From Sphingomonas elodea ATCC 31461 (GTDB lineage Bacteria > Pseudomonadota > Alphaproteobacteria > Sphingomonadales > Sphingomonadaceae), in the NCBI RefSeq assembly GCF_000226955.1, contig NZ_AGFU01000051.1:1-41482 (forward strand): DNA of 41,482 bases. Reading direction: 5' to 3'. Shown in pieces: positions 16,936 through 26,117 of the stretch. The notes below the pieces were generated by a model, which was given only the letters and a program-made list of their open reading frames with translations, ran no database searches and was not told the origin of the DNA. Position 1 is the stretch's first letter. Every line of letters starts with the position of its first letter. The position numbers and the translations under genes were made by a program.

Positions 16936-18855
16936 ATGGCTCTGGTTAAGAATACCGGCGTGGCGGACAAGGCCGCGCCAGCAGCAGGCCGTCCGGCCGC
17001 CGCGTCGGCACGCGAGGCCGAACTCCGCCGCAAGCGTGCGCGCACGCTCGCCAAGCAGCAGCAGGTGGCCGAGCGGATCGCCGCGGCCAGCACCGAGCTC
17101 ACGGCCGGCATCAACGAGGCGGCCGCCGCCGCCGAGGAACTGAAGCGCGCCTCGGACGAAATCGCCGTCGGCGCCGAGCAGGCGTCGAGCGCGGCCCAGT
17201 CCTCGCTCACCGCCTTCCAGCAGGTCGCCGGTGCCATCACCCGCCAGCTGCAGAATGCCGAGATCAGCCGGGACAAGGGCGAGGCCTCGCAGGCCGTGAT
17301 CGCGCGCACGAGCGAGGAGATCGCCGCGCTGATTGCCAACGTCACCACCGCCTCGCATCGGCAGGCGGCATCGGTGGAAATGGTCGCCGAACTGGAGAAG
17401 CAGGCCGCCAATATCGGCGATATCGTCAAGGCCGTCGGCCGCATTGCCGACCAGACCAATCTGCTCGCGCTCAATGCTGCGATCGAAGCAGCGCATGCGG
17501 GCCAGCATGGCAAGGGCTTCGCCGTGGTCGCGGACGAGGTCCGCACGCTCGCCGAGACCTCCGAGCGCAGCGCCGCCCAGATCCAGGAGCTGATCGGCAA
17601 GATCCAGAGCGACGTGCAGGATATCGCCGGCGGCATCAACCAGTCCGCCGCGGCGATCGACGAGGAAGTCGCCAAGGCGGCGATCATCACCGAGCAGCTG
17701 GCACAGATCCGCGGCGACATCGCCGCCATCGTGCGGGGCATCCAGGAAATCGCCGTGGGTGCCGACCAGTCCAACGTCGCCACCCAGCAGGCGCTGAAGG
17801 GCATGCAGGAAATCGCCTCGGCCGCCGAGGAACAGTCGGCCGCGGCGGAGGAATCGGCGAAGACCGTGGCAGAACAGTCGATGGCGCTGTCCGAATGCGA
17901 GCAGGCCGCCCAGTCGATGTCCGATCTGGCCGATGACCTCAAGAACTCGTCCGACGTGGCGAAGAGCGCCGAGGAAGTCGCCTCGGCCTCCGAACAGCTT
18001 TCCTCGGCCGTGCACGAGATCAGCAAGTCCGGCAGCCAGATCTTGGCCGCGATCGAGCAGATCCGGAAGGGCGCCGAGGTGCAGTCGGCCGCGACCGAGG
18101 AATCGGCCGCCGCCGCGCTGCAGATCGAACGCGGCGTCGACCTCGCCCGCGAGCGCGCAACCACCAGCAGCGACAAGGTCGCACAGATCCGCGAGTTGCT
18201 CGGCCGCAACAAGCTGGCGGTCGACGCGATGGTCGCGGGCATCAACAATTCCGCCGCCGCCTCGCGCGCTAGCATCCAGCAGGTCAAGGATCTGGAGCTG
18301 GTGTCGCGGCGGATCGACAAGATCGTCGACGCCATTTCCACCGTTTCGATCCAGACCAGCATGCTGGCGGTGAACGGCGCGGTCGAAGCGGCGCGGGCCG
18401 GCGAATATGGCAAGGGCTTCGTCGTCGTCGCCACCGATATCCGCAACCTCGCCCATGACTCGGCCGAGAATGCCGACCGCATCAAGGACATGGTGCGCGC
18501 GGTGCAGGACCAGATCGCGGCCGTCGGCCAGGATCTGAACGAAATCGTTGCCTCGGCGCTCGCCGAAGTCGCCAAGGCGGAGAACTGCACCGCCGCGCTG
18601 ATCCGTATCGAGGGCGACATTGCGGAAATGGAGCGCGGGACCAGCGACATTCTGGGCGCCTCGATCGAGATCGCGACGGCGATCGCCCAGGTGAAGGCCG
18701 CGATCGAGCAGATCGCCGCCGCCGCGCAGGAAGCCGACAAGTCCGCGAGCGAGGCGTCGAGCGCCGCGCAGCAGCAGGACCAGGGCGCCCGCGAACTCGC
18801 CATCGCCATCGAGGAGATCGCAGCCCTCGCCGACGAACTGCAGAGCGCTGCCTGA
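16936..18855 (+). CDS. Cytoplasmic methyl-accepting chemotaxis protein with two signalling tips
   Basis: 639 residues with no transmembrane segment and no recognisable ligand domain; almost all of it is heptad-rich coiled coil. The start ATG has GAGAGG 6 bases upstream. Two hairpin-tip sequences are present. The first, near residues 172-190 ([18 protein letters not shown], then [18 protein letters not shown]), has His where Tsr has Arg388. The second, near 471-489 ([18 protein letters not shown], then [18 protein letters not shown]), keeps the Glu385 and Arg388 equivalents. Normal receptors have one tip. Tip 1, with its following helices, and tip 2 could form two stacked hairpins. It is the first gene of the operon and 13 bases upstream of the triple-CheW gene, so it is presumably the main cytoplasmic receptor. 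Confidence 0.9.
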   Translation: MALVKNTGVADKAAPAAGRPAAASAREAELRRKRARTLAKQQQVAERIAAASTELTAGINEAAAAAEELKRASDEIAVGAEQASSAAQSSLTAFQQVAGAITRQLQNAEISRDKGEASQAVIARTSEEIAALIANVTTASHRQAASVEMVAELEKQAANIGDIVKAVGRIADQTNLLALNAAIEAAHAGQHGKGFAVVADEVRTLAETSERSAAQIQELIGKIQSDVQDIAGGINQSAAAIDEEVAKAAIITEQLAQIRGDIAAIVRGIQEIAVGADQSNVATQQALKGMQEIASAAEEQSAAAEESAKTVAEQSMALSECEQAAQSMSDLADDLKNSSDVAKSAEEVASASEQLSSAVHEISKSGSQILAAIEQIRKGAEVQSAATEESAAAALQIERGVDLARERATTSSDKVAQIRELLGRNKLAVDAMVAGINNSAAASRASIQQVKDLELVSRRIDKIVDAISTVSIQTSMLAVNGAVEAARAGEYGKGFVVVATDIRNLAHDSAENADRIKDMVRAVQDQIAAVGQDLNEIVASALAEVAKAENCTAALIRIEGDIAEMERGTSDILGASIEIATAIAQVKAAIEQIAAAAQEADKSASEASSAAQQQDQGARELAIAIEEIAALADELQSAA

Positions 18856-18868
18856 ACGGGAGGCCGGC

Positions 18869-20419
18869 ATGGCCCAGAAAGCAAGAACGCGGCAGCGGCG
18901 GGAAGACACGCCCGCCGGCGCCGAGAAAAGCCTCGCGGTACGCCAGTTCGTCAGGTTCGCGATCGAAGGCCAGTCCTTCGCCGCGGACATGGCCGTGGTG
19001 CGCGAGATCATCCGTCTGCCCGAGGTGGTGCGGGTGCCGCTCGCGCCGCCGGCGCTGGACGGCATCGCCAATCTGCGCGGCGACGTGCTGCCGATCGTCT
19101 CCCTCCGTCAAATGCTGGGGCTGGCAGAGCGTCCGCGCGACGAGGCGAGCCGGGCGATGGTCGTCCAGCTCGGCCAGCCGCTCGGCTTCGTCGTGGATCG
19201 GGTGTCGAGCGTCGCCAGCATCGCGGAGGAACGGATCGAGCCGGCAGGCGAGAGCCAATCGGTGATCGACAGCCGCTTTCTCGCCGGCATGATCCGCGAT
19301 GCGGACGGGCGGGGCATCACGCTGATCGTGGACTTCGCCAGGCTGGCCGCCGAGGCCTTTGCCGAAACCGGGGCCGCCGCGCAGACCAGCCTGCGCGGCT
19401 CCGCGGGCGTGGCGGAGCGCAGCATTGCCCGCGCCGAGGGCGAGATCGGCGACGAGACCCGGCTGGTGAGCTTCCAGCTGGACGGCCAGGAATACGGGAT
19501 CGCCATCGCCGATGTGCGCGAGATCGTGCATTCGCCGGAGACCATCGTGGCCGTACCCGGGGCCGAGCCGCACGTGCTGGGGCTGATGACGCTGCGGAAC
19601 CGACTGCTGCCGCTGGTCGATCTGCGCAGCCTGCTCGGCCTCCCGCTCCGTCCGCTCGACGAGAAGAGCCGGATCGTGGTGCTCAAGATCGGCGAGGAGT
19701 CGGTCGGGCTCGCGGTGGACACCGTGACCGAAGTGCTCGGCGTGCCGCGCGCGGTGATCGAGCCGCTGCCCTCGCTGCTGGCGCGCGGCCGGGGCGAGAT
19801 CGCCCAGGTCTGCCGGCTCGACGAGGGCCGCCGGCTCGTCTCGGTGGTGGACAGCAAGGCACTGTTCGCCCACCCGGCGATCCAGGCCGCCGGCCAGCTC
19901 GGCGAGGAAGAGGCCGCAGCGGAACAGGCGGAGACCGCGGCGGCGGCCGACGATCAGGGCCAGCTGATCGTCTTCCGGCTCGAGAACCAGGAGTTCGGCG
20001 TGCCGATCGCCTATGTCCGCGAGATCGTGCGCGTGCCCGAGCAGCTGTTCCGCGTCCCGCGCGCGCCCAAGGCCGTGGAAGGGGTGATCAATCTGCGCGG
20101 TGCGGTGCTGCCCGTGCTCGACCTGCGCACCCGGCTGGGGCTTGCCCGGCTCGACGCGCAGGAGCGCCAGCGGATCATGGTGTTCCAGATCGACGGCGTG
20201 CGCACCGGCTTCATCGTCGACCATGTCACCGAAGTGCTGCAGGTCGGCACCGAGGCGATCGAGGAGGCCCCCGCCCTCTCGGCCGCGCAGGACCGGCTGC
20301 TGCCGCGCCTCGTCAACATGGCGGCACGGGGCCGGATGCTGCAGCTGATCGACCCCTGCCACCTGATCGACCCTGCCGACCGCGCACAGCTGACGGACCT
20401 GCTGGACGAGGCGGCATGA
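18869..20419 (+). CDS. Scaffold protein with three tandem CheW domains
   Basis: 516 residues. Three complete CheW domains follow one another at about 25-165 (FVRFAIEGQSFAADMAVVRE), 193-335 (LVSFQLDGQEYGIAIADVRE) and 360-505 (LIVFRLENQEFGVPIAYVRE). Each has the later D-G/V-NLRG-xx-LP-type turn (GIANLRGDVLPIVSL, GLMTLRNRLLPLVDL, GVINLRGAVLPVLDL). Linkers are acidic and Ala/Glu-rich. CheW couples receptors to CheA, and three copies in one chain could cross-link array units. The middle domain has TLRN in place of NLRG. It overlaps cheB by ATGA (20416-20419), so the two are translationally coupled. Confidence 0.93.
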   Translation: MAQKARTRQRREDTPAGAEKSLAVRQFVRFAIEGQSFAADMAVVREIIRLPEVVRVPLAPPALDGIANLRGDVLPIVSLRQMLGLAERPRDEASRAMVVQLGQPLGFVVDRVSSVASIAEERIEPAGESQSVIDSRFLAGMIRDADGRGITLIVDFARLAAEAFAETGAAAQTSLRGSAGVAERSIARAEGEIGDETRLVSFQLDGQEYGIAIADVREIVHSPETIVAVPGAEPHVLGLMTLRNRLLPLVDLRSLLGLPLRPLDEKSRIVVLKIGEESVGLAVDTVTEVLGVPRAVIEPLPSLLARGRGEIAQVCRLDEGRRLVSVVDSKALFAHPAIQAAGQLGEEEAAAEQAETAAAADDQGQLIVFRLENQEFGVPIAYVREIVRVPEQLFRVPRAPKAVEGVINLRGAVLPVLDLRTRLGLARLDAQERQRIMVFQIDGVRTGFIVDHVTEVLQVGTEAIEEAPALSAAQDRLLPRLVNMAARGRMLQLIDPCHLIDPADRAQLTDLLDEAA

Positions 20420-21465
20420 TCCGCTTGCTGATCGTCGACGATTCCGCGCTGGTCCGCACCCAGCTCGCCCAGCTCTTCACCGAGGAGGGCGGGTTCGAGA
20501 TCCGCCAGGCCCGCAACGGCGCCGAGGCGGTGGAGGAAGTGCGCGCCTTCCGGCCCGACGTGGTGACGCTCGACATCAACATGCCGCAGATGGACGGGCT
20601 CACCGCGTTGTCGTTGATCATGACCGAGCGGCCGACGCCGGTGGTGATGGTTTCCTCGCTCACCGAACGCGGCGCGCTGGTGACGCTGGAAGCGCTGCAT
20701 CTCGGTGCGGTCGATTACATCGCCAAGCCGGGCGGGACCATTTCCCGCAGCTTCGGCGACATCCGCCGCGAGCTGGTGTCGAAGGTGCGGGCGGCGGCGG
20801 GCGCGCGGCTGCGCTACGGCGAACCGGTGCGGGTGCGTCCGGCCCCTGCCCCGGCCCCCACCCCCCGCCCGGCCCTGCGGGTCCGCCGCAGGGGCGTGGT
20901 GCTGATCGGCGTCTCCACCGGCGGCCCGAAGACGCTGGAAGACATTCTGCCCGATCTGCCCGCCGATTTCCCCTGGCCGGTGGTGATCGCCCAGCACATG
21001 CCCGCCGCCTTCACCCGCTCCTTCGCCGAACGGCTGAACAAGGTGTGCCCGTTGACCGTGATCGAGGTCGCAGCCCCGGTCGCGATCGAGCCGGGCACCG
21101 CCTATGTCGCAAAGGGCGGCGCCGATCTGGTGCTCGCCGATCGGGGCGGGCGGCTCTATGCCATTCCCAAGCCCGAGAACCCGGCACATGCCTGGCATCC
21201 CTCGGTGGAGGTGCTCGCCCGCTCCGCGCTCCAGCATTGCCCCGCCCAGACCCTGACGGCGGTGATGCTGACCGGCATGGGCAATGACGGGGCCGACGGT
21301 TTCGCCGAGATCCACCGTCGCGGCGGCCACACGATCGCCGAGTCCGCCGACACGGCGGTGGTCCACGGCATGCCGCGCGAGCTGATCGCCCGCGACGGGG
21401 CGGAAATGGTGCTGCCGGCACAGAAGATCGCCGAGCAGCTCAATCGCTGGGCGTTCGGAGGCTGA
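20416..21465 (+). CDS. cheB: Chemotaxis protein-glutamate methylesterase CheB
   Basis: 349 residues. Residues 1-120 are a receiver with D8, D9 and phospho-acceptor D53 (VVTLDINMPQMDG) and the Lys in YIAKPGG. A Pro-Ala linker with PAPAPAPTPRP follows. The C-terminal esterase has the catalytic triad Ser167 (GVSTGGP), His194 (AQHMP) and Asp291 (GMGNDGADG). It removes methyl groups from, or deamidates, receptor glutamates/glutamines and is activated by CheA phosphorylation. Its start overlaps the stop of the CheW gene. A GGAGG-type site close to its end serves the next gene. Confidence 0.96.
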   Translation: MIRLLIVDDSALVRTQLAQLFTEEGGFEIRQARNGAEAVEEVRAFRPDVVTLDINMPQMDGLTALSLIMTERPTPVVMVSSLTERGALVTLEALHLGAVDYIAKPGGTISRSFGDIRRELVSKVRAAAGARLRYGEPVRVRPAPAPAPTPRPALRVRRRGVVLIGVSTGGPKTLEDILPDLPADFPWPVVIAQHMPAAFTRSFAERLNKVCPLTVIEVAAPVAIEPGTAYVAKGGADLVLADRGGRLYAIPKPENPAHAWHPSVEVLARSALQHCPAQTLTAVMLTGMGNDGADGFAEIHRRGGHTIAESADTAVVHGMPRELIARDGAEMVLPAQKIAEQLNRWAFGG

Positions 21466-21467
21466 CG

Positions 21468-22067
21468 ATGCCGCTCCGCCAGCCCCGCCCCGCCCCCGCC
21501 GCCGGATCGTCGGGACCGCGCGACCGGCTCGACGCGGCCGATCCCGCCGAGCGCCGCCGTGCCGCCCAGGCGCTGGCGGGGCAGCCGCGCGCGGTCCCGC
21601 GGCTCGGCGCCCGGCTGGCGATCGAGACGGACCGGGCGGTCCGCGCCGCGCTGCTCGATGCGCTGGTCGCGATCGGCAGCGATACGGCGCTTGGTGCCGT
21701 GACGGCGCTGCTGACCGCCGAAGAACCCGGCGCCCGTGCCGCCGCGTTCGAGGCCATCGCGCGGATCGAGGACGCGCGCGCCGTTACGCTGCTGCTGCCG
21801 CTGCTCGACGATGCCGCCGCCGATCGCCGCGTCCATGGCCTGACCGCCCTGGCCGACCGCCGCGATCCGCTCCTCGTCGCGCGCTTGATGCGGCTGCTGG
21901 GCGAGGAGACCGATGCCAATGTCTGCGCCGCCGCCGCCGATCTGCTCGGGCGGCAGGGCGATGCCGCCGCGCGCCCCGCGCTGCTGCGCCTCAAGGCCCG
22001 GTTCCGCGCCGAGCCGTTCCTGCAGTTCGCGACCGATGCCGCGCTCGCCCGGCTGGCGGAGGCCTGA
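21468..22067 (+). CDS. HEAT-repeat protein of the chemosensory operon
   Basis: 199 residues from ATG at 21468, with GGAGGC 5 bases upstream and only 2 bases after cheB. From residue 20 on it is an all-helical Ala/Leu/Arg-rich protein with about four HEAT/PBS-lyase-like repeats, for example RAVRAALLDALVAIGSDTAL, then PGARAAAFEAIARIEDARAV and NVCAAAADLLGRQGDAAARP. No catalytic residues are evident. HEAT repeats usually serve as protein-binding scaffolds. Its place between cheB and cheR suggests a role in adaptation or array assembly, which is inference. It has a proline-rich N-terminus but no signal peptide. Confidence 0.8.
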   Translation: MPLRQPRPAPAAGSSGPRDRLDAADPAERRRAAQALAGQPRAVPRLGARLAIETDRAVRAALLDALVAIGSDTALGAVTALLTAEEPGARAAAFEAIARIEDARAVTLLLPLLDDAAADRRVHGLTALADRRDPLLVARLMRLLGEETDANVCAAAADLLGRQGDAAARPALLRLKARFRAEPFLQFATDAALARLAEA

Positions 22068-22913
22068 GTGGTGCCCCATACCAAGGTAAGCGACGACGAT
22101 TTCCGCCAGTTCCGCGACTATTTTCATCGCGAGACCGGCATCCACTTCGATTCCTCGAAACGCTATTTCGTCGACAAACGCCTCTCCGAGCGGGTTCGCG
22201 AGACCGAAAGCATCTCCGCCAAGGCCTATCTCACGCGGCTGGCGCAGGGTGGCGCCGACATCGAGCTGCAACACCTCATCAACGCGATGACGGTGAACGA
22301 GACCTATTTCCTGCGCGAGGAATATCAGTTCAAGGCACTGGTGGAATCGGTGCTGCCGGAAATCGTCGCACGGCGCAGCCATCGCCGGCCGATCCGCATC
22401 TGGTGCGTTCCCTCCTCGACCGGGGAGGAGCCCTATTCGGTGGCGCTCTACCTGATCGAGCGCTGGCCGGCGCTGGCGACCTGGGACGTCGAAATCCTGT
22501 CCTCCGACATCGATACCGAGGTGCTGGAGCGCGCACGGATCGGCCGCTATTCGCCGCGTTCCGTCCAGCATCTGCCCCGCGCTTGGCTCGCCCGCCACTT
22601 CACCCGCTGCGGGGACGACTATCAGCTGTCGCACGAGGTGCGCGACGCGGTGCATTTCACCCGCTGCAACCTCGCCGCCCCGCGCGAGACCCGCGCTTTC
22701 CGCGACATCGACGTGATCTTCTGCCGCAACCTGCTGATCTATTTCGACGATGCCTCGCGCCGGCAGGCCGCGGACGCGCTCTACGATGCGCTGGCGCCGG
22801 GCGGCTTCGTGATGCTTGGCCATTCGGAATCGATGGCGCGGATGTCGTCGCTGTTCCGCGCGCGCAAATTCCCGCAGGCGATCGTCCACCAGAGGCCGGA
22901 GGATGCGGCATGA
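22068..22913 (+). CDS. cheR: Chemotaxis protein methyltransferase CheR
   Basis: 281 residues. The start GTG at 22068 follows the upstream stop directly, with GGAGG 5 bases before it; a second GTG comes next. The N-terminal helical domain (DDDFRQFRDYFHRETGIHF) is followed by NETYFLREEYQF, the SAM-binding loop VPSSTGEEPYSVALYL, the acidic pair in SSDIDTEVLERAR, and FCRNLLIYFDDASRRQ with GHSES near the end. This is the complete CheR order. It transfers methyl groups from SAM to receptor glutamates. It overlaps cheY by ATGA at 22910-22913. It has no C-terminal pentapeptide-binding TPR extension. Confidence 0.96.
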   Translation: MVPHTKVSDDDFRQFRDYFHRETGIHFDSSKRYFVDKRLSERVRETESISAKAYLTRLAQGGADIELQHLINAMTVNETYFLREEYQFKALVESVLPEIVARRSHRRPIRIWCVPSSTGEEPYSVALYLIERWPALATWDVEILSSDIDTEVLERARIGRYSPRSVQHLPRAWLARHFTRCGDDYQLSHEVRDAVHFTRCNLAAPRETRAFRDIDVIFCRNLLIYFDDASRRQAADALYDALAPGGFVMLGHSESMARMSSLFRARKFPQAIVHQRPEDAA

Positions 22914-23278
22914 ACCCGGTCCTGATCGTCGACGATGCCGCGGTGATCCGCACCTATTACCGCACGATCCTCACCGCCGCCGGCTATCCGGTGGCCGAAG
23001 TGGGTGACGGCGTTGATGCGCTGGAGGCCGCGCTCCAGCAGCCGTGCAGCCTGTGCATCGTCGATGTGAACATGCCCCGGCTCGACGGGTTTGCTTTCCT
23101 CGAGGCACTCCGCCGGGAGCCGGTGGACCAGCCGCCGGCGCTCGTCATCACCACCGATCGCGGCGACGACATCGCGGGCCGCTGCCGGCGGAGCGGCGCC
23201 AACGCCTATCTGCCCAAGCCCGTGCGGCCCGAGACGCTGCTGGCCCAGGTGGCGCTGCTCACCGGAGGCCGGGCATGA
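22910..23278 (+). CDS. Single-domain response regulator (CheY-like) 1
   Basis: 122 residues, a stand-alone receiver. D8 and D9 bind metal, D52 (CIVDVNMP) is the phosphorylation site, Thr in VITTD is the switch residue and Lys in YLPKPV completes the active site. The start ATG overlaps the cheR stop and its own stop overlaps the cheA ATG, so translation is coupled on both sides. It is longer than a tag but has no output domain, so it works by binding a target or as a phosphate sink. The target is not known. Confidence 0.93.
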   Translation: MNPVLIVDDAAVIRTYYRTILTAAGYPVAEVGDGVDALEAALQQPCSLCIVDVNMPRLDGFAFLEALRREPVDQPPALVITTDRGDDIAGRCRRSGANAYLPKPVRPETLLAQVALLTGGRA

Positions 23279-25485
23279 GCCGGCTGCTCGACCAGTTCCT
23301 CGCCGAAGCGCGCGAGCTGCTCCAGGGCATTGCCACCGGGCTGATGCAGCTGGAGCGGGCACCCGGCGACGGGGACGCGATGAACGCGCTGTTCCGCTGC
23401 GTGCATACGCTGAAGGGCAATAGCGGGCTGTTCGACTTCCCCGAGATGATGCGGCTGCTCCACGCCGCCGAGGACCTGATGGACGCCGTGCGCGGCGGCA
23501 GCCTGGCCTTCACCCCCGCGCTCGCCGACCGGTTGCTCGGCGCCGCCGATCTCGTCTCGGCGCTGTGCGACCAGGTCGAGCGCGGCGGCGATACGCGCGG
23601 GCCGCAGGGCGAGGCGGCCGTGGCGCTGGCGACATCGCTGCGGGCGCTGCTGGCGCCTTCGCCCGAGGAAGGGACACGCCCCCTCGCCGCGGTGCAGCCC
23701 GCGATCGACCTGCCCGAGGCCGCGCTGGCAGCCGCTCGTGTTCATGGTGGCGGGGAAGCGCTTCACTTCCTCCGATACACGCCCGCCGCGGACTGCTATT
23801 TCAGCGGTGACGATCCGCTCCACGCGGTGCGGCAGGCGCCCGGCCGGATCTGGGGCAGGATCGTCGCGCCCACCGACTGGCCGCCGCTCGCCGAGCTCGA
23901 CGCCTATGCCAACCGCCTCGGCTTCGAGCTGCTGAGCACGGCGCCGCGCGAGGCGCTCGACCGGCACTTTCGCTATGTCGCCGATCAGGTGACGATCGTG
24001 CCGGTGCCACCGCCCGCACCGCAGGCCGATGCCGTTCCCGATCTGCCCGCGCTGCTCGCCACCCAGCGCGCGACGCTGCTCGAAGCGGACCGGCCGGACT
24101 GGCACCCCGGCCGCGTGCGCGCCGTGGTTGCGGTGCTGGTCAACACCGCACGTCAGCTCGGTAGAACAGCGCTCGCCGAACAGCTCCCGGCGCTGGGCGA
24201 GGCCTTTCTCCGCGATGACGACGTAGCACCGTTGCTCGCCGCGGTCGATGCGCTCGCCGCCCATCAGGCGCCCACGCCCGAACCCGCACGCGCCGAGGAA
24301 CCCGCCGCCGCCCGGAGCAGCCTGCGCGTCGATCAGGCCCGGATCGATCGCCTGCTCAACCTGGTCGGTGAGATGGCGGTTGCCCGCAATGCCCTCCCCT
24401 ATCTCGCCCGCCACGCCGCCCGGCTCGACGGCGGCCGCGAGCTGGAGCGCGAGATCAAGGCCCAGCACGCCGCGATCAGCCGCATCACCGACGAGTTGCA
24501 GGCGGCGATCATGCAGATCCGGATGATGCCGGTGGCGCTGGTGTTCGAACGCTTCCCCCGGCTGGTTCGCGACCTGGCCCGCAAGCTCGGCAAGCAGGTC
24601 GATCTCGTGCTCGAGGGCGAGGAGACCGAGGCGGACAAGAACATCGTCGAAAGCCTTTCCGATCCGCTGGTCCACATGGTCCGCAACAGCCTCGACCATG
24701 GACTGGAGACGCCCGAGGAGCGCCGCGCCGCCGGCAAGTCCGAAACCGGCCGCCTTCTGATACGCGCGGGCCAGGAAGGCGACCGCATCCGCATCGAGAT
24801 CCGCGACGACGGTCGCGGCATTGATCCGGCGCGCATTCGTGCCCGTGCCGTCGAGCGCGGACTGATCGCCGCCGAGGCGGCCGCGCAGCTCAGCGATCGC
24901 GAGGCGGTGCAGCTCGTCTTTCTCCCCGGCTTCTCCACCGCCGCCGCCATCTCGGACCTGTCCGGCCGCGGCGTCGGCATGGATGTGGTGCGCACCGCGG
25001 TCGAGCGGCTGCACGGCGACATCGCGCTGGAGGGATCGCCCGGCCAGGGCACCAGCGTGCGGATCGTGCTGCCGCTGTCGGTCGCGGTCACCCGCGTGCT
25101 GGTGATCGAAAGCGACGGCCAGCGCTTCGCCCTTCCGATCGACGGCGTGGTGGAGACGCTGCGGGTGCCAGAAGCCGATATCCAGGGCATGGCGAACGGC
25201 CGCGTCATCGTGCGACGCGGGCGGATCGTGCCGCTGCGCGCGCTCAACGCCGCGCTGGGCGTCGCCGCCGAGCCGCGCCGCAATTCCGCGGGCGAGCTGG
25301 CCATCCTCGTCCTCCAGCGCGGCGACGAGCAGGTCGGGCTGATCGTCGACGATTTTCGCGAGACGCTGGACATCATCCAGAAGCCGCTCGCCGGGGTACT
25401 GGCGGGGATCGACGCCTATTCGGGGTCGACGCTGATGGGCGATGGCGGTGTGGTGATGGTGCTCAATCCCAGGAGGCTGTGGTGA
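23275..25485 (+). CDS. cheA: Chemotaxis histidine kinase CheA
   Basis: 736 residues from ATG at 23275, overlapping the cheY stop; longer upstream starts in this frame lie inside cheY and are not credible. P1 Hpt: His44 in VHTLKGNSGLF. Residues 140-330 form a variable region that may contain the P2 receiver-docking part (GGGEALHFLRYTPAADCYF). P3 dimerisation: from about 349 (VDQARIDRLLNLVGEMAV). P4 ATPase: N-box NSLDHG near 470, DDGRGID near 510 and GRGVGMDVV near 563. P5 CheW-like domain: from about 600 to the end. There is only one Hpt. It phosphorylates CheB and probably both CheY proteins of the operon. Confidence 0.95.
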   Translation: MSRLLDQFLAEARELLQGIATGLMQLERAPGDGDAMNALFRCVHTLKGNSGLFDFPEMMRLLHAAEDLMDAVRGGSLAFTPALADRLLGAADLVSALCDQVERGGDTRGPQGEAAVALATSLRALLAPSPEEGTRPLAAVQPAIDLPEAALAAARVHGGGEALHFLRYTPAADCYFSGDDPLHAVRQAPGRIWGRIVAPTDWPPLAELDAYANRLGFELLSTAPREALDRHFRYVADQVTIVPVPPPAPQADAVPDLPALLATQRATLLEADRPDWHPGRVRAVVAVLVNTARQLGRTALAEQLPALGEAFLRDDDVAPLLAAVDALAAHQAPTPEPARAEEPAAARSSLRVDQARIDRLLNLVGEMAVARNALPYLARHAARLDGGRELEREIKAQHAAISRITDELQAAIMQIRMMPVALVFERFPRLVRDLARKLGKQVDLVLEGEETEADKNIVESLSDPLVHMVRNSLDHGLETPEERRAAGKSETGRLLIRAGQEGDRIRIEIRDDGRGIDPARIRARAVERGLIAAEAAAQLSDREAVQLVFLPGFSTAAAISDLSGRGVGMDVVRTAVERLHGDIALEGSPGQGTSVRIVLPLSVAVTRVLVIESDGQRFALPIDGVVETLRVPEADIQGMANGRVIVRRGRIVPLRALNAALGVAAEPRRNSAGELAILVLQRGDEQVGLIVDDFRETLDIIQKPLAGVLAGIDAYSGSTLMGDGGVVMVLNPRRLW

Positions 25486-25727
25486 TGCCGATCCGGTTCC
25501 TCAAGCGCAAAGCGGTGTGCACCGAGGGCGTCGACGTCGAGGCGGCGGAGACATTGCACGGCTGGCTCCTGGAAGCACCGGGTCGCAGCGTCGATCTTGC
25601 CGGCTGCACCCATCTCCATCCCGCAAATCTCCAGGTGCTGCTGGCAAGCGGCGCGCCGGTGACCGCGCTGCCGGCCGATGCCGATCTCGCCGCCTGGCTC
25701 TCCCCCCTCCTCGCCCCGAAAGGATGA
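25485..25727 (+). CDS. Small STAS-like protein
   Basis: 80 residues. ATG at 25485 shares its A with the cheA stop codon, and AGGAGG lies 8 bases upstream, so the start is well supported. The sequence VDLAGCTHLHPANLQVLLAS, followed by a short helix, resembles the second half of a STAS fold (strand, loop, helix). There is no typical anti-anti-sigma DSSG motif, so a phosphorylatable Ser is not evident. Small STAS-like proteins occur beside CheA in several non-enteric chemosensory operons. Function is not known; a binding role in the signalling complex is inferred. Homology is weak by eye. Confidence 0.7.
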   Translation: MPIRFLKRKAVCTEGVDVEAAETLHGWLLEAPGRSVDLAGCTHLHPANLQVLLASGAPVTALPADADLAAWLSPLLAPKG

Positions 25728-25730
25728 TTC

Positions 25731-26102
25731 ATGCCCAAGACGATCCTGATCGTCGACGATAGCTCGACCATGCTGATGAGCGTGAAGGCCACGCTGGAAA
25801 TGAACGGCTATGCGGTGGAGACCGCCGCCGATGGCTGCAAGGCAATGTCCAAGCTGCGCGCGGGGCTGAAGGCCGACATGATCATCACCGACATCAACAT
25901 GCCCAACATGGGCGGGATGGAGCTGATCCAGCAGGTGCGCGGCCTGCCCGGCTATCGCTTCAAGCCGATCCTGACGCTGACCACCGAGAGCCAGGCGGCC
26001 AAGCGCGACGAGGCGCGGCGGCTGGGTGCCACCGGCTGGCTGGTCAAGCCGGTCGCCGGCCCCGAGCTGGTGAGCGTCGTCCGCCAGGTCATGCCGGGCT
26101 GA
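25731..26102 (+). CDS. Single-domain response regulator (CheY-like) 2
   Basis: 123 residues, a stand-alone receiver with D9, D10, phospho-acceptor D54 (IITDINMPNMGG), Thr in LTLTTES and Lys in WLVKPVAG. It is closer to classical CheY (SSTMLMSVKATLEMNGYAV) than the first receiver of the operon. The ribosome site is AAAGGATGATTC just before ATG, 3 bases after the previous stop. Together with the first CheY it gives the kinase two possible outputs, one of which may be a phosphate sink. Whether it acts on flagella or pili cannot be told from this window. Confidence 0.94.
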   Translation: MPKTILIVDDSSTMLMSVKATLEMNGYAVETAADGCKAMSKLRAGLKADMIITDINMPNMGGMELIQQVRGLPGYRFKPILTLTTESQAAKRDEARRLGATGWLVKPVAGPELVSVVRQVMPG

Positions 26103-26117
26103 GGCAGCGCTTCTCCG

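Noticed and set aside
23044-23274. Upstream extension of CheA
   Set aside because: The frame is open but lies wholly inside cheY. ATG at 23275 overlaps the cheY stop and begins the normal Hpt domain.
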